Of a stretch of 64,000 bases of DNA, positions 22,429 through 33,769 are shown piece by piece (the first letter of the stretch is position 1; each line of letters opens with the position of its first letter). Under the pieces are notes generated by a model. It was not told the DNA's origin, searched no databases, and was given only the letters and a program-made list of their open reading frames with translations. The stretch covers positions 1 through 64,000 of the forward strand of contig LQAA01000091.1 of assembly GCA_001577715.1 (NCBI GenBank), in the 5' to 3' direction. Origin of the DNA: Candidatus Adiutrix intracellularis. Its GTDB lineage: Bacteria > Desulfobacterota > Desulfarculia > Adiutricales > Adiutricaceae. Position numbers and translations under genes: made by a program.

Positions 22429-22948
22429 CGACTTCGTTACTTTAGGTCGGGTTTGCCGGGCTCATGGAATTTCTGGGGCTTTGCTGATTGCAGCTTTTAC
22501 AAAAGATCCCCGGTTTATTTTAGATTGTCACACTTTGGAATTTCGCTCTCCTGATGGTCGCAACCATCGATTAATTAAAAGTTTCACTGGTTACTGTGTG
22601 GCGCGGGGACTTATAATCAGAGTTGATAATATAAATTCCCGGGAGATGGCCCAAACTTTCCGGGGCTGGTTACTGGGTATAGTTCGTCGCCATCTCCCTA
22701 CTCCCGGTGAGGATGAAATTTACTGGGCCGATCTTTTGGGGCTCAACGTTTTAACGATCCAGGGTCGTCTTTTGGGCCGGGTGGCTGGCTTCATGGACGC
22801 TGGAGCTGGTCTTCTGCTAGTGGTACCGGATCCGTTTGAAGAGGGCCGCGAACGTCTTCTTCCTTTTCAGGAAGAATTTTTAAACGCTTTAGATCTGCCC
22901 GGTGGGCGCCTAATTTTTGACCTTCCCCCGGGCTTTCTGGAACTTTAG
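22409..22948 (+). CDS. rimM: Ribosome maturation factor RimM
   Basis: FVTLGRVCRAHGISGALLI..., EIYWADLLGLNVLTIQGRLLGRVAGFMDAGAGLLLVV; start could be 22412 or 22415. Confidence 0.93.
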   Translation: MMMETADDFVTLGRVCRAHGISGALLIAAFTKDPRFILDCHTLEFRSPDGRNHRLIKSFTGYCVARGLIIRVDNINSREMAQTFRGWLLGIVRRHLPTPGEDEIYWADLLGLNVLTIQGRLLGRVAGFMDAGAGLLLVVPDPFEEGRERLLPFQEEFLNALDLPGGRLIFDLPPGFLEL

Positions 22949-22989
22949 AATTAGGGATATTTATAGGTTTTTACGCTAAACTTTCAACG

Positions 22990-24080
22990 CTGGTAAAATA
23001 GTTTTAGAAAATGCTCCTTCGTTCTTCTGTCGTAGGGAGATTTGTTAGCTGAGCAGGATGGTGACACGGGGATAACTGTTGGAATTAGGGAAGAGGGTTT
23101 ACTGTTGAAAGGCGAGGTGACTCTTTCTTTTGCTTCGCTTAAATTCAGAGCTAGGCAGGTAGTAGGGGGGGGTAGTGGCTTATATTAAGGCTGAGCAGGG
23201 CAGGGGCGGCGCTGACTTAGAAGAAATTCTTCCGGCGGGATGGAGCAAAAAGGTTAAATCTTTGGGTAACGGCTTGAATCAGTGCTTTAAAGAACTTATT
23301 TTAGATTTGGCTCATAGCCAGCAGAATTTGGTGAAAAAAATGATACGACCGCTCTAATTTAGTAAAATTCATATCAGCAGCTCTTGAAAACTAAGTTGGT
23401 GTCAGAATATTTCCGTGTCATGGTAGAATTGGCCGCTGAAAGTGTTAGAGCTTAGAAGGGCGAGGGTTAGGATTACCTGAGAAGTTTGGTTTTGTCAAAA
23501 TTGTGGTTAGTGAATTTATTTTTGCCCTGTCCAGATACAGGGTTTTGCTTGGATTCTTAGGTATAGGTGAGACCAGCACTCTGGTGAATTTGGTCGTCTT
23601 TTATTGTATTATGGGGGTGACGGGTGGGCACCATATTTTTGGATACCTTGCATCTGGAAGTGGTTGGGTAATTGACTTAGTATACTTGTTTTCTAGGCCT
23701 GGGAGTTTAGGTTTACCAAAACCAGGTTGAGTTCGCTATGGTTCTAGAACTTTTGAAGGTAACGAATTAGTTTTAATTAACACCCCCAGCCGTAGTTTTT
23801 AGAAAAATGAAAGGTGATAGGAATTAGTTATTTACTTTGATAAAGCTTTCGCTTTAGTTTTGCTAGTTTTGCTGGTAACTATGAAGGGTGGAGATCTATC
23901 CGTCGCTTCGAGCCGGACTAGATTTTTCTGAGATTCAGTCTTGTTCTGACTAGATTCGATGAAACGAAAAATCTGGGTAACCTAACTGGGTTCATAATTA
24001 CCGGTGCTTCTCGTCTAGCCTCTTCTCCTCTCGATCCCAATTCCATGGAAAATTTTTATGGTCACCACTGAAAAATTTTA
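22990..24080 (+). pseudogene. Probable FlhF-like SRP-GTPase relic
   Basis: LLGFLGIGETSTLVNLVVFYCIMG (cf. GPTGVGKTTT..KLA) near 23.55 kb and TRFDETKNLGNLTGFIITG (cf. TKLDEtxxLG) near 23.95 kb, at a spacing plausible for FlhF. Confidence 0.4.
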
Positions 24081-24149
24081 GAATCTTGGCTGGATGAATT
24101 AACGACTAATCCCCTCCAGGATGAGGACTCAGCTTGATTAATCCGTTAT

Positions 24150-25230
24150 CGTGGAACGTTTCGGTTAGAATACTTATTATTTCACAGTTAACATATGTTT
24201 AGCGACAGTTTTTGTTTTTTATATAGAGTCTTTCTTTTCTAACCCATCAGCGCATTATTTAAGGATTGTATGGTCGTTTTAATTTACAAACTTTTTTTAA
24301 AAACCTACAAATTACTTTGGAAAACTGTATTAGTTAGATGTTAGGTGAAATTCTAGCCGCTTATTTTAGCTTGGTACTTTTTAATATTCTTTCTGGCTTA
24401 TGTCCAATAGATACCCTGAAACTCTTTAAGTAATTTAGTGACAGATTTTTAATTGTCTTAGATGGGTCTAAGTATTCTAATTTCTAAAAAATATATTGTT
24501 GAAATTACTCTATTAGAAAACACTCCGACGGAGCTATAAAATATTTTTATAGTTCTCTAGGAGCCACCATTGTCGATCTAGGCTAAAATATAGCCCTATT
24601 CTTGTTCCCATAATTTATGATCTCGTAAGATGGGAATAAGAAAAAGACTGCGATTAGAAAGTTACCTCGCGTTGACTTTATAAGCAGGCTTAAAAAGTCA
24701 AAAACTGTGTCTTATCTTTCTAAATGATGATCTTTATACTTATGAGCAGTTTTGCGAAAAAAATTGCAGCCTAAGTTTATCTTTATTCTTTACCTATAAA
24801 TTCTTCAGCCATAATATTTTACAGGAGTATTTTGTTGGAGGTAAATTAAATAATTTATCTTTATGCGAGCCTATTTTAGGCAAAAGTTAAATAGAATATC
24901 GGTGTAAATAGCTGAAAGAAATTCTAATTCGTGATGATGAATTTTCTTTGAAAGGCAACTGAATCTGTCTTGAAATAACAGGCCCCGCTGATAAAGTAAA
25001 GCCTTTGATTTATAGCTTAATTAGAGGAACTCTTGCCACGCTTTTGGTAGTATTTAATTTGCTAGTCTTCACTATTCCACAGTATTTACTACCGATTAAT
25101 TGAAGTACTATAGCAGAAGGCGTAAGAAACAGCTTCAATGCAAGAATCATCTCTTTATTCATCTCTAGTCTACTAGCATGTATTACGACCTCCTGGAATA
25201 CACTCTTTAGGATTATCATATTAGGGTCCT
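24150..25230 (+). pseudogene. DDE transposase relic (family not named; same as 54.2-55.0 kb)
   Basis: Plus-strand reading LIVLDGSKYSNF.KIYC.NYSIRKHSDGAIKYFYSSLGATIVDLG...DGNKKKDCD.KVTSRWL...FLNDDLYTYEQFCE, parallel to the 54-kb relic. Confidence 0.6.
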
Positions 25231-25479
25231 ATTATTATAAATACATTAACTTAGCCTCTATTTTTATTGTAATAAACTTCCTGGTAAAACAGTTATAGAG
25301 GAAAATTTAGTCGACGATTTCGACATAATTTTTTAAGGCACCCATAGTTAGGGTAAATAGGTAATAACCAACGGAGAAATTTAGAGAGATCTGCGCTAAG
25401 CTTTACTGGAATGGAGTAATGTCGCTTTGGGCGCCAAAGCTATTTTCTATGTGCAGGTAATTAAGTTTCGAGTAATTAT

Positions 25480-26510
25480 TCAAGGGACGTATTTTTTTGT
25501 AGGTAAAGTTTTATAAATTGAGTAGTGGGGGTGTCCTGTTTTTTATAGGAAGAGTTGATAGCCTAGCGCATAGATTGGAAGAAGGAGTACTTCTTTATAG
25601 TGCAAGTAGCAATGGAGCCGTTCAGATACGCTCTAATTAATTACGCCTAGTTTTGGAACGGGTTCTTTGAGTGATAGTCCTACCCAAAACCACAAAACAA
25701 ATGATTTACTCGACTAAATTATTAGTAGATTTAGTTCTCGAATTAGCGATGAAGTGTAGATATGAATCACCATCTTTGCGGAAACATCTGGCTAAATTCT
25801 CGGCTTTTTTTACTGTCGGGGCTTTAATAGTCTCGTTTTGTAAACGTTTCCCGTATTCTATTGTGTATAGTTATAACTGTTTCCGTTTTAAACCGATAAT
25901 GAAACCAAAACAGTCGTTGCAATTGTTCCAGAAGCTCTAATCTATAACTTTGGGCTTTCGAGTCTTAATCTTTTGATAAAAGTCGTTAATTTTTAATGGA
26001 ATAAGCCAGACAGAACTGAGTTTGGGCCGGGTAGTCTTTTAAATATCTACGACAAGTTGAATAGTAGTCATAACTGAGTAACCTAACAAATCTTTCCCCA
26101 AAACTGATTGGAGAACCTCTAGCGATCGATGGGCTTATATTTTTAACACCGTGAAGAAAGCGGCTTGAAAAATACAGGTCCAAAAACGATAATTATTTTC
26201 TTCATGTCCGGTCTTGTTTATATTTAACAAAGGTTATTCGGATAGAGCATTTTTTGTTGGTAGAAATTGATAATATCAGACGATAAAATTTTTAATAAAT
26301 TATTTGAATTATTTATATTTTTAGCTAGTTAAGCTTCTAGTTCGGTAATTTTATCTCGCAAAGTAGCATTCTCTATTTGTAATAACATATTCTTCTCGTG
26401 TAAAACTCCAAGCTTATATTCTAATTTATCCATACGCTGTAGGGTTTGAAATACTGTATCTTGCGGTTTATTTAATCCCACGGTTATAATATAGCATACT
26501 CTTATGTTGA
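25480..26510 (-). pseudogene. IS66-family transposase relic, near full length
   Basis: Minus strand: N-terminal MDKLEYKLGVLHEKNMLLQIENATLRDKITELEA.LAKN, central LSYDYYSTCRRYLKDYPAQTQFCLAYSIKN, C-terminal region shared with the 45.4/46.1 and 55.9 kb copies. Confidence 0.8.
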
Positions 26511-26639
26511 TATATAATTACATCTTATTTAATAATTACCGTGAACAGTATCAGTTTCGAATACTACACTAAGGTACTCGACTTTTAATTTCCTGAAGGC
26601 ATATCTTTTTTAAATTTAGTGGTTAAATCTATCTGTCAG

Positions 26640-27620
26640 TCGGAAATGGGGCGGAGCTTAAATCAGGGGTTGTCTCTCCCAGGGGTGGCCACAAAGACGG
26701 GGGTCTGGCTGATAACGTGAAAATCCAGCGGTTCATAGAGTCCCACGTTCAGGGCTTCCATTTTGCGTACTGACGTGTCGCTATAGGTTAGAAAAATTTC
26801 AAAAAGGGGTATTAGTCCGCGCATTCGGCCATAATATTCGTCATTAGAAGTTAGGATGGAGCCGCTCCGGGCGTAGCTGAGCTTGCGGGGCGAAAAAATA
26901 GATTATGTCCACGAGCGAGACCATTTCTTTGACTATATCGGCTAGCGGATGCTATTAGCTTTTTCAATTTACAGAAGGCTGAGACCCGGCGTATATTATC
27001 CAGGGAGACGAGTTAGCTGTCGATAAGGTTGGTGCCGGCCTTAATACGGACGAAAGAAACCTTAGCCAGTCTTAGTTCAGTTAATTTTTTTTTAAAAGTT
27101 AGAGGTTGAAGTTACCTTTGAAGGGGTTATTGTTTATGACCTTAAGCGCAACTACGCTCGAAGCTTCGGAGATTGATCCGCCCATATAAGTGATGCGGGC
27201 TTTAGCTGTGGTGAAATGGTAATTTATAATAGTCGTGGACCCTTTAGTAACAAAGATATTGGCCAAGATATTTTTACAGGTCTAGCCCTAGTGGGCGGGT
27301 AAGAAAGATCTAGTGCCGAAGATGTTAATTAGGTTTTTTCAGCTTATAGAAGGTTTCGCTACCGGCGTAGCTATCAGCGGCCACCATCATAGCTTTGCAT
27401 TCTGGGACTTGTTCATGGCGTTGGCCCTGCTGTTAGTGAACATATCTAGAAAGGTATCACGATTGCGGAGTAAAACGGTGTTGTTGCCAGCTAACTATAC
27501 GGCGGCTAGGCGGCTGCCCATTAGGAGTAAGTTCAGGCGCCGAACCATACACGCTTTGTGCATTTCCAGAAGCAGATCGTCACTGATTTTTTTAATTTAA
27601 AATAGTTAGTTTCGGATACT
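26640..27620 (-). pseudogene. Unidentified eroded protein gene next to the Lrp-type regulator
   Basis: Minus-strand fragments such as SDTSVRKMEALNVGLYEPLDFHVISQTPVFVATPGRD and IKAGTNLIDS.LVSLDNIRRVSAF look coding but are broken by stops/frameshifts. Confidence 0.4.
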
Positions 27621-27665
27621 ATGGGGTTACTTTGTAATGATTGTTAGCAACGGTCGCATCTTAAG

Positions 27666-28124
27666 TCAATAAGGGTAGGGAGTTTTGAAGTTGACTTGCT
27701 CATAGATCAGAAAGGTTTCGTTAGCGTGAATGCTGTCGGAATAGCGTTCCAGCATGATGTTAAAAAAATCAATGAGACTGAATTTAGGGTTTAGCATAAT
27801 GGTGAGCATCAGGTCGAAACGGCCGGTGACAATAGCCACGGAAATAACCCCTGGTAATTCAGCGATTGCTTCAGCCATTTTTTTCATAGCTGGTGATTTC
27901 AGGCGTACTCCTACATAGGCGGTTTGATAGCCTGGCTCGAGATCCTGAGTCGAGACGAGAGCCTTAATTTCAATCAGATTTTCTTGAATCATACGGCTTA
28001 CTCTGGAACGGATGGTAGCTTCTGAAAAACCTAGGGCTTGTCCGATTTCTTTAAAGGAACGGCGGCCGGTCTGTAAATATTTAATAATTTCCAGACTGAC
28101 TTTGTCTATTTTACCACGGGCCAT
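27666..28124 (-). CDS. Lrp/AsnC-family transcriptional regulator
   Basis: 152 aa; HTH (IDKVSLEIIKYLQTGRRSFKEIGQALGFSEATIRSRVSRMIQENLI) plus RAM-like domain (VISVAIVTGRFDLMLTIML). Confidence 0.88.
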   Translation of the reverse strand: MARGKIDKVSLEIIKYLQTGRRSFKEIGQALGFSEATIRSRVSRMIQENLIEIKALVSTQDLEPGYQTAYVGVRLKSPAMKKMAEAIAELPGVISVAIVTGRFDLMLTIMLNPKFSLIDFFNIMLERYSDSIHANETFLIYEQVNFKTPYPY

Positions 28125-28599
28125 GGATACCCTCCCCTAAACTTAATTTTATATGAAAGTTATTTTCAGTTTATATTGTGGCGTTATAATACTTAAAATA
28201 ATTTTCTATTGCAACCGGGTTATTAATTTTAGGGTGTAGAAAATAAGCACTCTTAGTTTTTGAAAATAAGGACTATTTCTGAGCTTATAATGCCGGCGGT
28301 ACCGCTATTTTATTCTTCCGCGCCCAGCTTGAGGCTTAGGTTGGAGTTAAACCGCTGTAAGTAAGTATTTAAATAAAATTGTCTTGGGAGTAAAAGAGGC
28401 AGTACCGTCAGAGTTGTTGTGGAATTCGGACTATTTTTTGGCCACGATCGGTAGCAGGTTAAAAGGGAAGGTAATTTTGTTTAAAAATATCTTGCAACTC
28501 AATTTATTTTTTATTATGCGTTTAAGTTTTAAAAAATTACCAGTTATTATAGTGATAGGCATTTTTTAGTTTTAGCTCTAAGTCAAAGAAGCTTATGAA

Positions 28600-29000
28600 T
28601 GTTAAAATGATGAAGGATTACCAATCGCGTTAAGAAGACATAAGGAGACTGTCCGAATGGATAAGAGTAGTTTAGTACATATGAGATGAAGGTATAAGTA
28701 TTACATAGTATTTGTGGCGAAGTATTGTAGGTAAGTGACCTACGGGAAGTTCAAAGCCAATGTAGGTAAAATAATTATGTGGATCATATGAAAAGAAAAG
28801 ATTGAGAATAGCAGAGGTTAAGTGTTATTTTGATCATATCTATATGTTTATAAAGATATTGGCGAAATACAGTTCATAGGAAGTAACGGGTTATCTGAAG
28901 AGTAAAAACTTACTGATAATATTTAATAGCTATATTAACTTGAAGTATAAGTTTACGTACCCTCGTGTTAAGCATCTTTTTAATTAGTTTTATATTATTT
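28600..29000 (+). pseudogene. IS200-type (Y1 HUH) transposase relic, copy 1
   Basis: atggataagagtagtttagtacatatgagatgaaggtataag...catatctatatgtttataaag matches the 33.8 and 62.5 kb copies by eye. Confidence 0.7.
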
Positions 29001-29129
29001 TTATTCTATAGTTAAATAGTTATAGTTCTTAAATCTCCGGGTGTTAAGTTCTGGGGTTGACTATGGTATAGCGAGGGTTCTTTCGGAGTTTAAGTTAGGA
29101 GTTTAATCTATAATAGCTTTTATTTTTAT

Positions 29130-29640
29130 AGTTATTCCTAAAGATATTTTTATGAAGAAAACGGAAATGGTGATAAGCTAGGTTCAGTAGATGGGTCATT
29201 TCCTTCTGGTTATAGTGGGCGTGAGCCAGAGTTTTCTGGGAAATATCCAGAGTGAAAGCGGCTAGCTCTGCCAGTAGAATTAACTTTCAGTCTAAGGTTA
29301 GGGAGAGGGTGGAGTAGGACTGGGGCGGAAACGGAAAGTGAACTTTCTTTTAGCTCCAGATCGGCTAGTTCTAGGGGTGAGGTCGGGTGGCGGTGGACGG
29401 TTCGCTTACGTTGTTTTTGAGTTCCCGGACATTGCTCCTAACTAGGTATGTTTTTGAAAGGTTCTCCGGCTTCTAAGCCGAAGGAAGGGGCCTGATCCGG
29501 ATCTAGTTCTCTGGTTATGCTGGTAGCGAGGAGGTGGCTAGAAGCTCTATATAGCCGTCGCAGTTTCGTAGAAGAGGGGATAGTTATGGACTTTGAAGCT
29601 TAAACGATTCAAAAGGTCTGGTAGGAAATAGTCTCGTGTA
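29130..29640 (-). pseudogene. Second sigma-54-dependent activator, C-terminal relic
   Basis: Minus strand RSNVRELKNNVSEPS (PGNVRELKNVV motif) and TLAHAHYNQKEMTHLLNLAYHHFRFLHKN (HTH of PspF/NtrC type) in different frames. Confidence 0.6.
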
Positions 29641-29904
29641 GTTTGAGCTTTTAAATAAACATTGGTGGCTGAGACCAGCCAAATATCTATCCGTTTTTCT
29701 GTGGATTATCTACCCGCTGAAAAGAGTTGTATTTCACTGTTTTCAATATTTTAGACTGAGTATTTAGGTTAGAATGATTCATTTTATTTAAAAAAATCAT
29801 CCTGTTACCATCCGCCTTAAGGTGGTTGGGGTGTATCCTGGGCGCTGCTTTGATAAATGACCCTAGTTCGTAATTAAATAGTTTCGATTCCAAAAGATTC
29901 GGGT

Positions 29905-31620
29905 TCAGGGCCGCGTAGTCCGGTTAAAGCCTTCGCCGTTTTGGCTGGAGGCCCAGGCTTCGTAGTTTGTCCGTTCTTGGCGGTGTTGGAAAGAGCGTCT
30001 GGAAAGACCCAGTAGACCGGCGGCTTCGGTTTTGTTACCGTTAGTAGCGGCCAGAGCCTCGCGGATGAAGTGGCGTTCGGTTTCGATCATAATGGTGTCT
30101 AGGTTTAGAGTTACGTTGGTCCAGTCTGGGGTTAAGTCGGGGGGTAGATCCGGTTTAGGGAAATAGTTTTCACCGAAAGAGAGCAGCCCTTGATAATTTA
30201 GGTCGGCTAGCTCGTGAGCTACCAGTCTGATCCGTAACCGCCAAGGGCTGATACCCAGGCTGGCGGCCGTGCGGCCGCGTAAACCTCCGGCCGCTAGTAG
30301 CCCTCGATAAAGATAATAGACTTCCAGCCTCGCCAGCAGTTCATCAAGACCGCCCCGGGGCAGCCCCGGTAATAGGACTTTAGTTTCACTGAAATAATGG
30401 CCGGGGGTACTTAATTTTTTGTTTAGGGCGATCGAGAGTGGTGGAAGAGCTCGTTTGAAATCGGCTAGGCGTAGGCTTTCGGGTAGAATGATGCTGGACT
30501 GTTCCAGAGCTACTGACCGTTCAATGATATTTTCCAGTTCCCGTACATTGCCGGGGAAGTGGTAGCGCGATAGGATATCTAGAGCATAGGCCGAAAGCTT
30601 ACGGACATCCTTATTCTGAGCTTGGCTGTACTTTTCAAGAAAAAAATGGGCCAGGAGAGGGATGTCAGCCGGCCGGTCTCTCAAAGGTGGGAGGTGGATA
30701 TTAATGACATTTAAGCGATAATATAAATCTTCGCGAAAGCGGCCGGCCATAATTTCAGTTTCTAGATTTTTGTTAGTGGCTGAAATGAAACGGACGTTGC
30801 TCTTTTCTTCCCAGTCGCCTCCTATCGGGCGGAAAGTTTTTTCCTGAATAACACGGAGCAATTTGACCTGCATGGTGAGTGAAAGTTCCACTAATTCATC
30901 TAGAAACAGGGTGCCTCCGTCGGCTAGGGCTACTAGGCCTTTTTTGTCACTGGTAGCTCCGGTGAAGGCTCCTTTTCTATAGCCGAACAATTCGCTTTCC
31001 ATTAGATTTTCAGGTATGCCGCCGCAGTTAATAGCTACAAAGGCGCCCTCAGCACGGTCGGAGTTTTCGTGAACCGCCCGGGCCACTAGCTCTTTGCCTG
31101 TGCCGCTTTCCCCGCTGATGAGTAGATTGGTGGAAGTTTGAGCCGTTAGTCGCACCAGATCGTAGACATGGAGCATGACCGGTGAAGCTCCAACCATACG
31201 GCCAAAGCGCTGGTTAGAAGCAACCATTTCGGCCAGAGCTCGGCGTTCTTGCTCCACATTACGATGGGCTAGAGCCGAGTCGATTACTGCTAGAAGATCT
31301 TGGGGCTGGAAAGGCTTAGGAATAAAATCATAGGCTCCTTCTCGCATGGCCGCAACGGCGGTGTCGGGTTGTACATATGCTGAAATTAAGATGAGGGGTG
31401 TGGTTTTATTGGCGGCTCTCAGGTGTTTTAAAATTTCCAGGCCACTTAAGCCCGGCATTTTTATATCGCTGACGATAGCCTCAAAATTACCGTCTAAAGC
31501 TGTGTTAAGTCCAGTCGAGCCGTCTTCAGCCAGGGTGACCTGATGGCCTGCATGGCGTAGTATCATCTCCATCATTTCTCTAAGACTGAGGTCATCATCA
31601 ATAACTAGAATAGCGCCCAA
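29905..31620 (-). CDS. Sigma-54-dependent response regulator (REC-AAA+-HTH)
   Basis: REC (ILVIDDDLSLREMMEMIL...VSDIKMPGLSGLEIL), AAA+ (GESGTGKELVARAVHENSDR, ELFGYRKGAFTGA), C-terminal Fis-like HTH (TNGNKTEAAGLLGLSRRSFQHR). Confidence 0.95.
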   Translation of the reverse strand: MGAILVIDDDLSLREMMEMILRHAGHQVTLAEDGSTGLNTALDGNFEAIVSDIKMPGLSGLEILKHLRAANKTTPLILISAYVQPDTAVAAMREGAYDFIPKPFQPQDLLAVIDSALAHRNVEQERRALAEMVASNQRFGRMVGASPVMLHVYDLVRLTAQTSTNLLISGESGTGKELVARAVHENSDRAEGAFVAINCGGIPENLMESELFGYRKGAFTGATSDKKGLVALADGGTLFLDELVELSLTMQVKLLRVIQEKTFRPIGGDWEEKSNVRFISATNKNLETEIMAGRFREDLYYRLNVINIHLPPLRDRPADIPLLAHFFLEKYSQAQNKDVRKLSAYALDILSRYHFPGNVRELENIIERSVALEQSSIILPESLRLADFKRALPPLSIALNKKLSTPGHYFSETKVLLPGLPRGGLDELLARLEVYYLYRGLLAAGGLRGRTAASLGISPWRLRIRLVAHELADLNYQGLLSFGENYFPKPDLPPDLTPDWTNVTLNLDTIMIETERHFIREALAATNGNKTEAAGLLGLSRRSFQHRQERTNYEAWASSQNGEGFNRTTRP

Positions 31621-31642
31621 AAGTTGCTTCCCTCGTTGTTAT

Positions 31643-32662
31643 TTAAATGTTGAAACGGAAGTGGATTATATCGCCGTCGGCCACCACATAGGTCTTACCT
31701 TCTAGGCGAGAAGCGCCTCTTTTTTTTGCTTCGGCTAGGCTTCCGGCTACCTTGAAGTCTTCAAAGGCTACTACTTCAGCTCGTATGAAGCCTTTCTGAA
31801 TATCTGAATGAATAGTCCTAGCTGCCTCTAGAGCCGTTTCTCCAGCAGCGATAGTCCAAGCTCGGCATTCGTCTTCGCCAACGGTGAAAAAACTGATTAG
31901 ACCCATCAGGTGATAAACTTCGCGGATGACTCTAGCTGAAGCCGGTTCGGTTAGTTTATAGCCTGCCAGGAATTCAGCCGCGTCTTCTGGGGCTAGGGTC
32001 GCTAGTTCCTCTTCTAGTCGGCCTCGCACTACAACCTGGGGCCAGGTTCCGCCGAGATCCACGCTCTTTTCGTCGTCATCGGCATTGTTTAAAATTACCA
32101 GCAATGGCTTAGCCGACAAAAAGGCAAAATTTCGCAGGCGGGTGTGACGGGCGAAAATTGGATCTCGCCGCAAAGGGCGCCCTGCTTCCAATTCTATTTT
32201 TGCCATGGTCAGAAGTTCTAGCTCTTCCAGATCGTTCTTTCGGCCCCGCTTCTGTTCTTCGGTCATTCGCTCCAGACGCTTTTCCACTACCAGATAATCA
32301 TTTAATATAAGTTCAGTTTCCAGTTCGACTATTTCCGTAGCTGGTTTTATTTCCGTCGCGTTCAGATCTGGGAAATTACGGAGTGTGAGTAGTAGCACCT
32401 CGACCTCCCGGATTTTTTCTAGAGAGATTTTGAGCGCTTCTTTAGGGTGGCCTGGGGGATGAGGTAGAAAAAACTCCACCCGGGCCGGTGTGCACTTTTG
32501 TGGTTGGAAGCGGGTGTTTAAAAAATCAAGACGCTCGTCCGGCACTAGCGCTTCGCCTTGGCGAGGTTCAGAAGCGCTAAATGGAGGGCGGCTTAGTTTC
32601 GTTAGTGCTGAAAAAATGGTGTCACGACCACTTCCCGGCCAACCAATTAGGCCCGCTTTCAT
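31643..32662 (-). CDS. YchF/Obg-like protein with C-terminal DUF933/TGS-like domain
   Basis: 339 aa; N-terminal MKAGLIGWPGSGRDTIFSALTKL; C-terminal LISFFTVGEDECRAWTIAAGETALEAARTIHSDIQKGFIRAEVVAFEDF as in YchF. Confidence 0.85.
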   Translation of the reverse strand: MKAGLIGWPGSGRDTIFSALTKLSRPPFSASEPRQGEALVPDERLDFLNTRFQPQKCTPARVEFFLPHPPGHPKEALKISLEKIREVEVLLLTLRNFPDLNATEIKPATEIVELETELILNDYLVVEKRLERMTEEQKRGRKNDLEELELLTMAKIELEAGRPLRRDPIFARHTRLRNFAFLSAKPLLVILNNADDDEKSVDLGGTWPQVVVRGRLEEELATLAPEDAAEFLAGYKLTEPASARVIREVYHLMGLISFFTVGEDECRAWTIAAGETALEAARTIHSDIQKGFIRAEVVAFEDFKVAGSLAEAKKRGASRLEGKTYVVADGDIIHFRFNI

Positions 32663-33769
32663 TCACCCACCTCCGGTTTTAGTTTTTAGTGCGGCTTTCA
32701 GTTTTAGCCGGCTTAGTTAAACTTATTATAACAAAATTGCCCGTCGCGCGAAAGGATGGCTCTGAAATACAAATCTGTTAAATAGGTAAATATATGGTTC
32801 ACTTGATGGAATAAGACGCCCGTGCCGCTGGGTATGTGTATTGGTTTTTGTATAATAATTGTTTTTTTAGTGACCAGTTTTCCTCTTAATCGTTTTGAGA
32901 TAGCGATAAATAGATAGTTCGGAAATTTTAAGATGTTAAGTTAATTCACTTATGCTTTCTTTGCGGTTTTAAAAAAATATTTATATGAATTCCGTAGAAT
33001 TTCTATTCTGTCGCTTTTAGTTAGTTTATTAGGTATGCACCTAGTGCGGATGCAGAAGTTATAGATGGTCTTACTGAGTTACGAATTTATAATGATATTA
33101 AGATATTTAATTTTATTTAAAAGGAAGGTTATCGCCGATAGATACCTGGAACTGGTAGACTTACCTGGCGATGATGTTAAACTGTTGGGGGAATTATTGG
33201 GAGGAAATGCGGTAGTTAACCGTTATTGCGTGGGTTCTCTGGCGGTGAATGCTTTCACCTTTTTGATGGGTGAACTTTTTGGTGCTCTTGACGAGATGAT
33301 CTGTGTCCGGCAGTTGTGGTAGAGCGGTGGCGAGGTGGATAAAAATATGCTATTCTTACATATTATGTAGAAGAGACGGTTATATTGGTCGACAGAATTA
33401 TTTTTTTTGGGGTATATTTAGGTCGGATAGTACTCGAGGTACCGGTCGATCTTTCTTGATTCCACTTTCGCAATATCACCTTTTATCACGAATTGTTTGT
33501 ACTTTTGCGTAACGAATTACTGTGGGTCTTGAATTAAGTGGGGGGGGGTAATATTTCAAATTCTGGGATTAGGTGAGTGAAGGGAAAGTGCTTTTTTAAA
33601 AAATTTTAAATAAAAGGAATAATTCAGGTTCTAATTTATGGGGTGCTGGTGCTATTTTATGTGTTTAAGCTCGAAAACCACCAGTTATACTGGAGTTAGG
33701 CACTTTTTAGGTTTAGCTCTAAGTCAAAGAAGCCTTTGAATGTTAAAATGATGAAGATTTGCTAACTAC

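Noticed and set aside
25671-25940. Plus-strand 89-aa ORF
   Set aside because: It is antisense to the IS66 transposase relic, which is conserved with other copies on the opposite strand.
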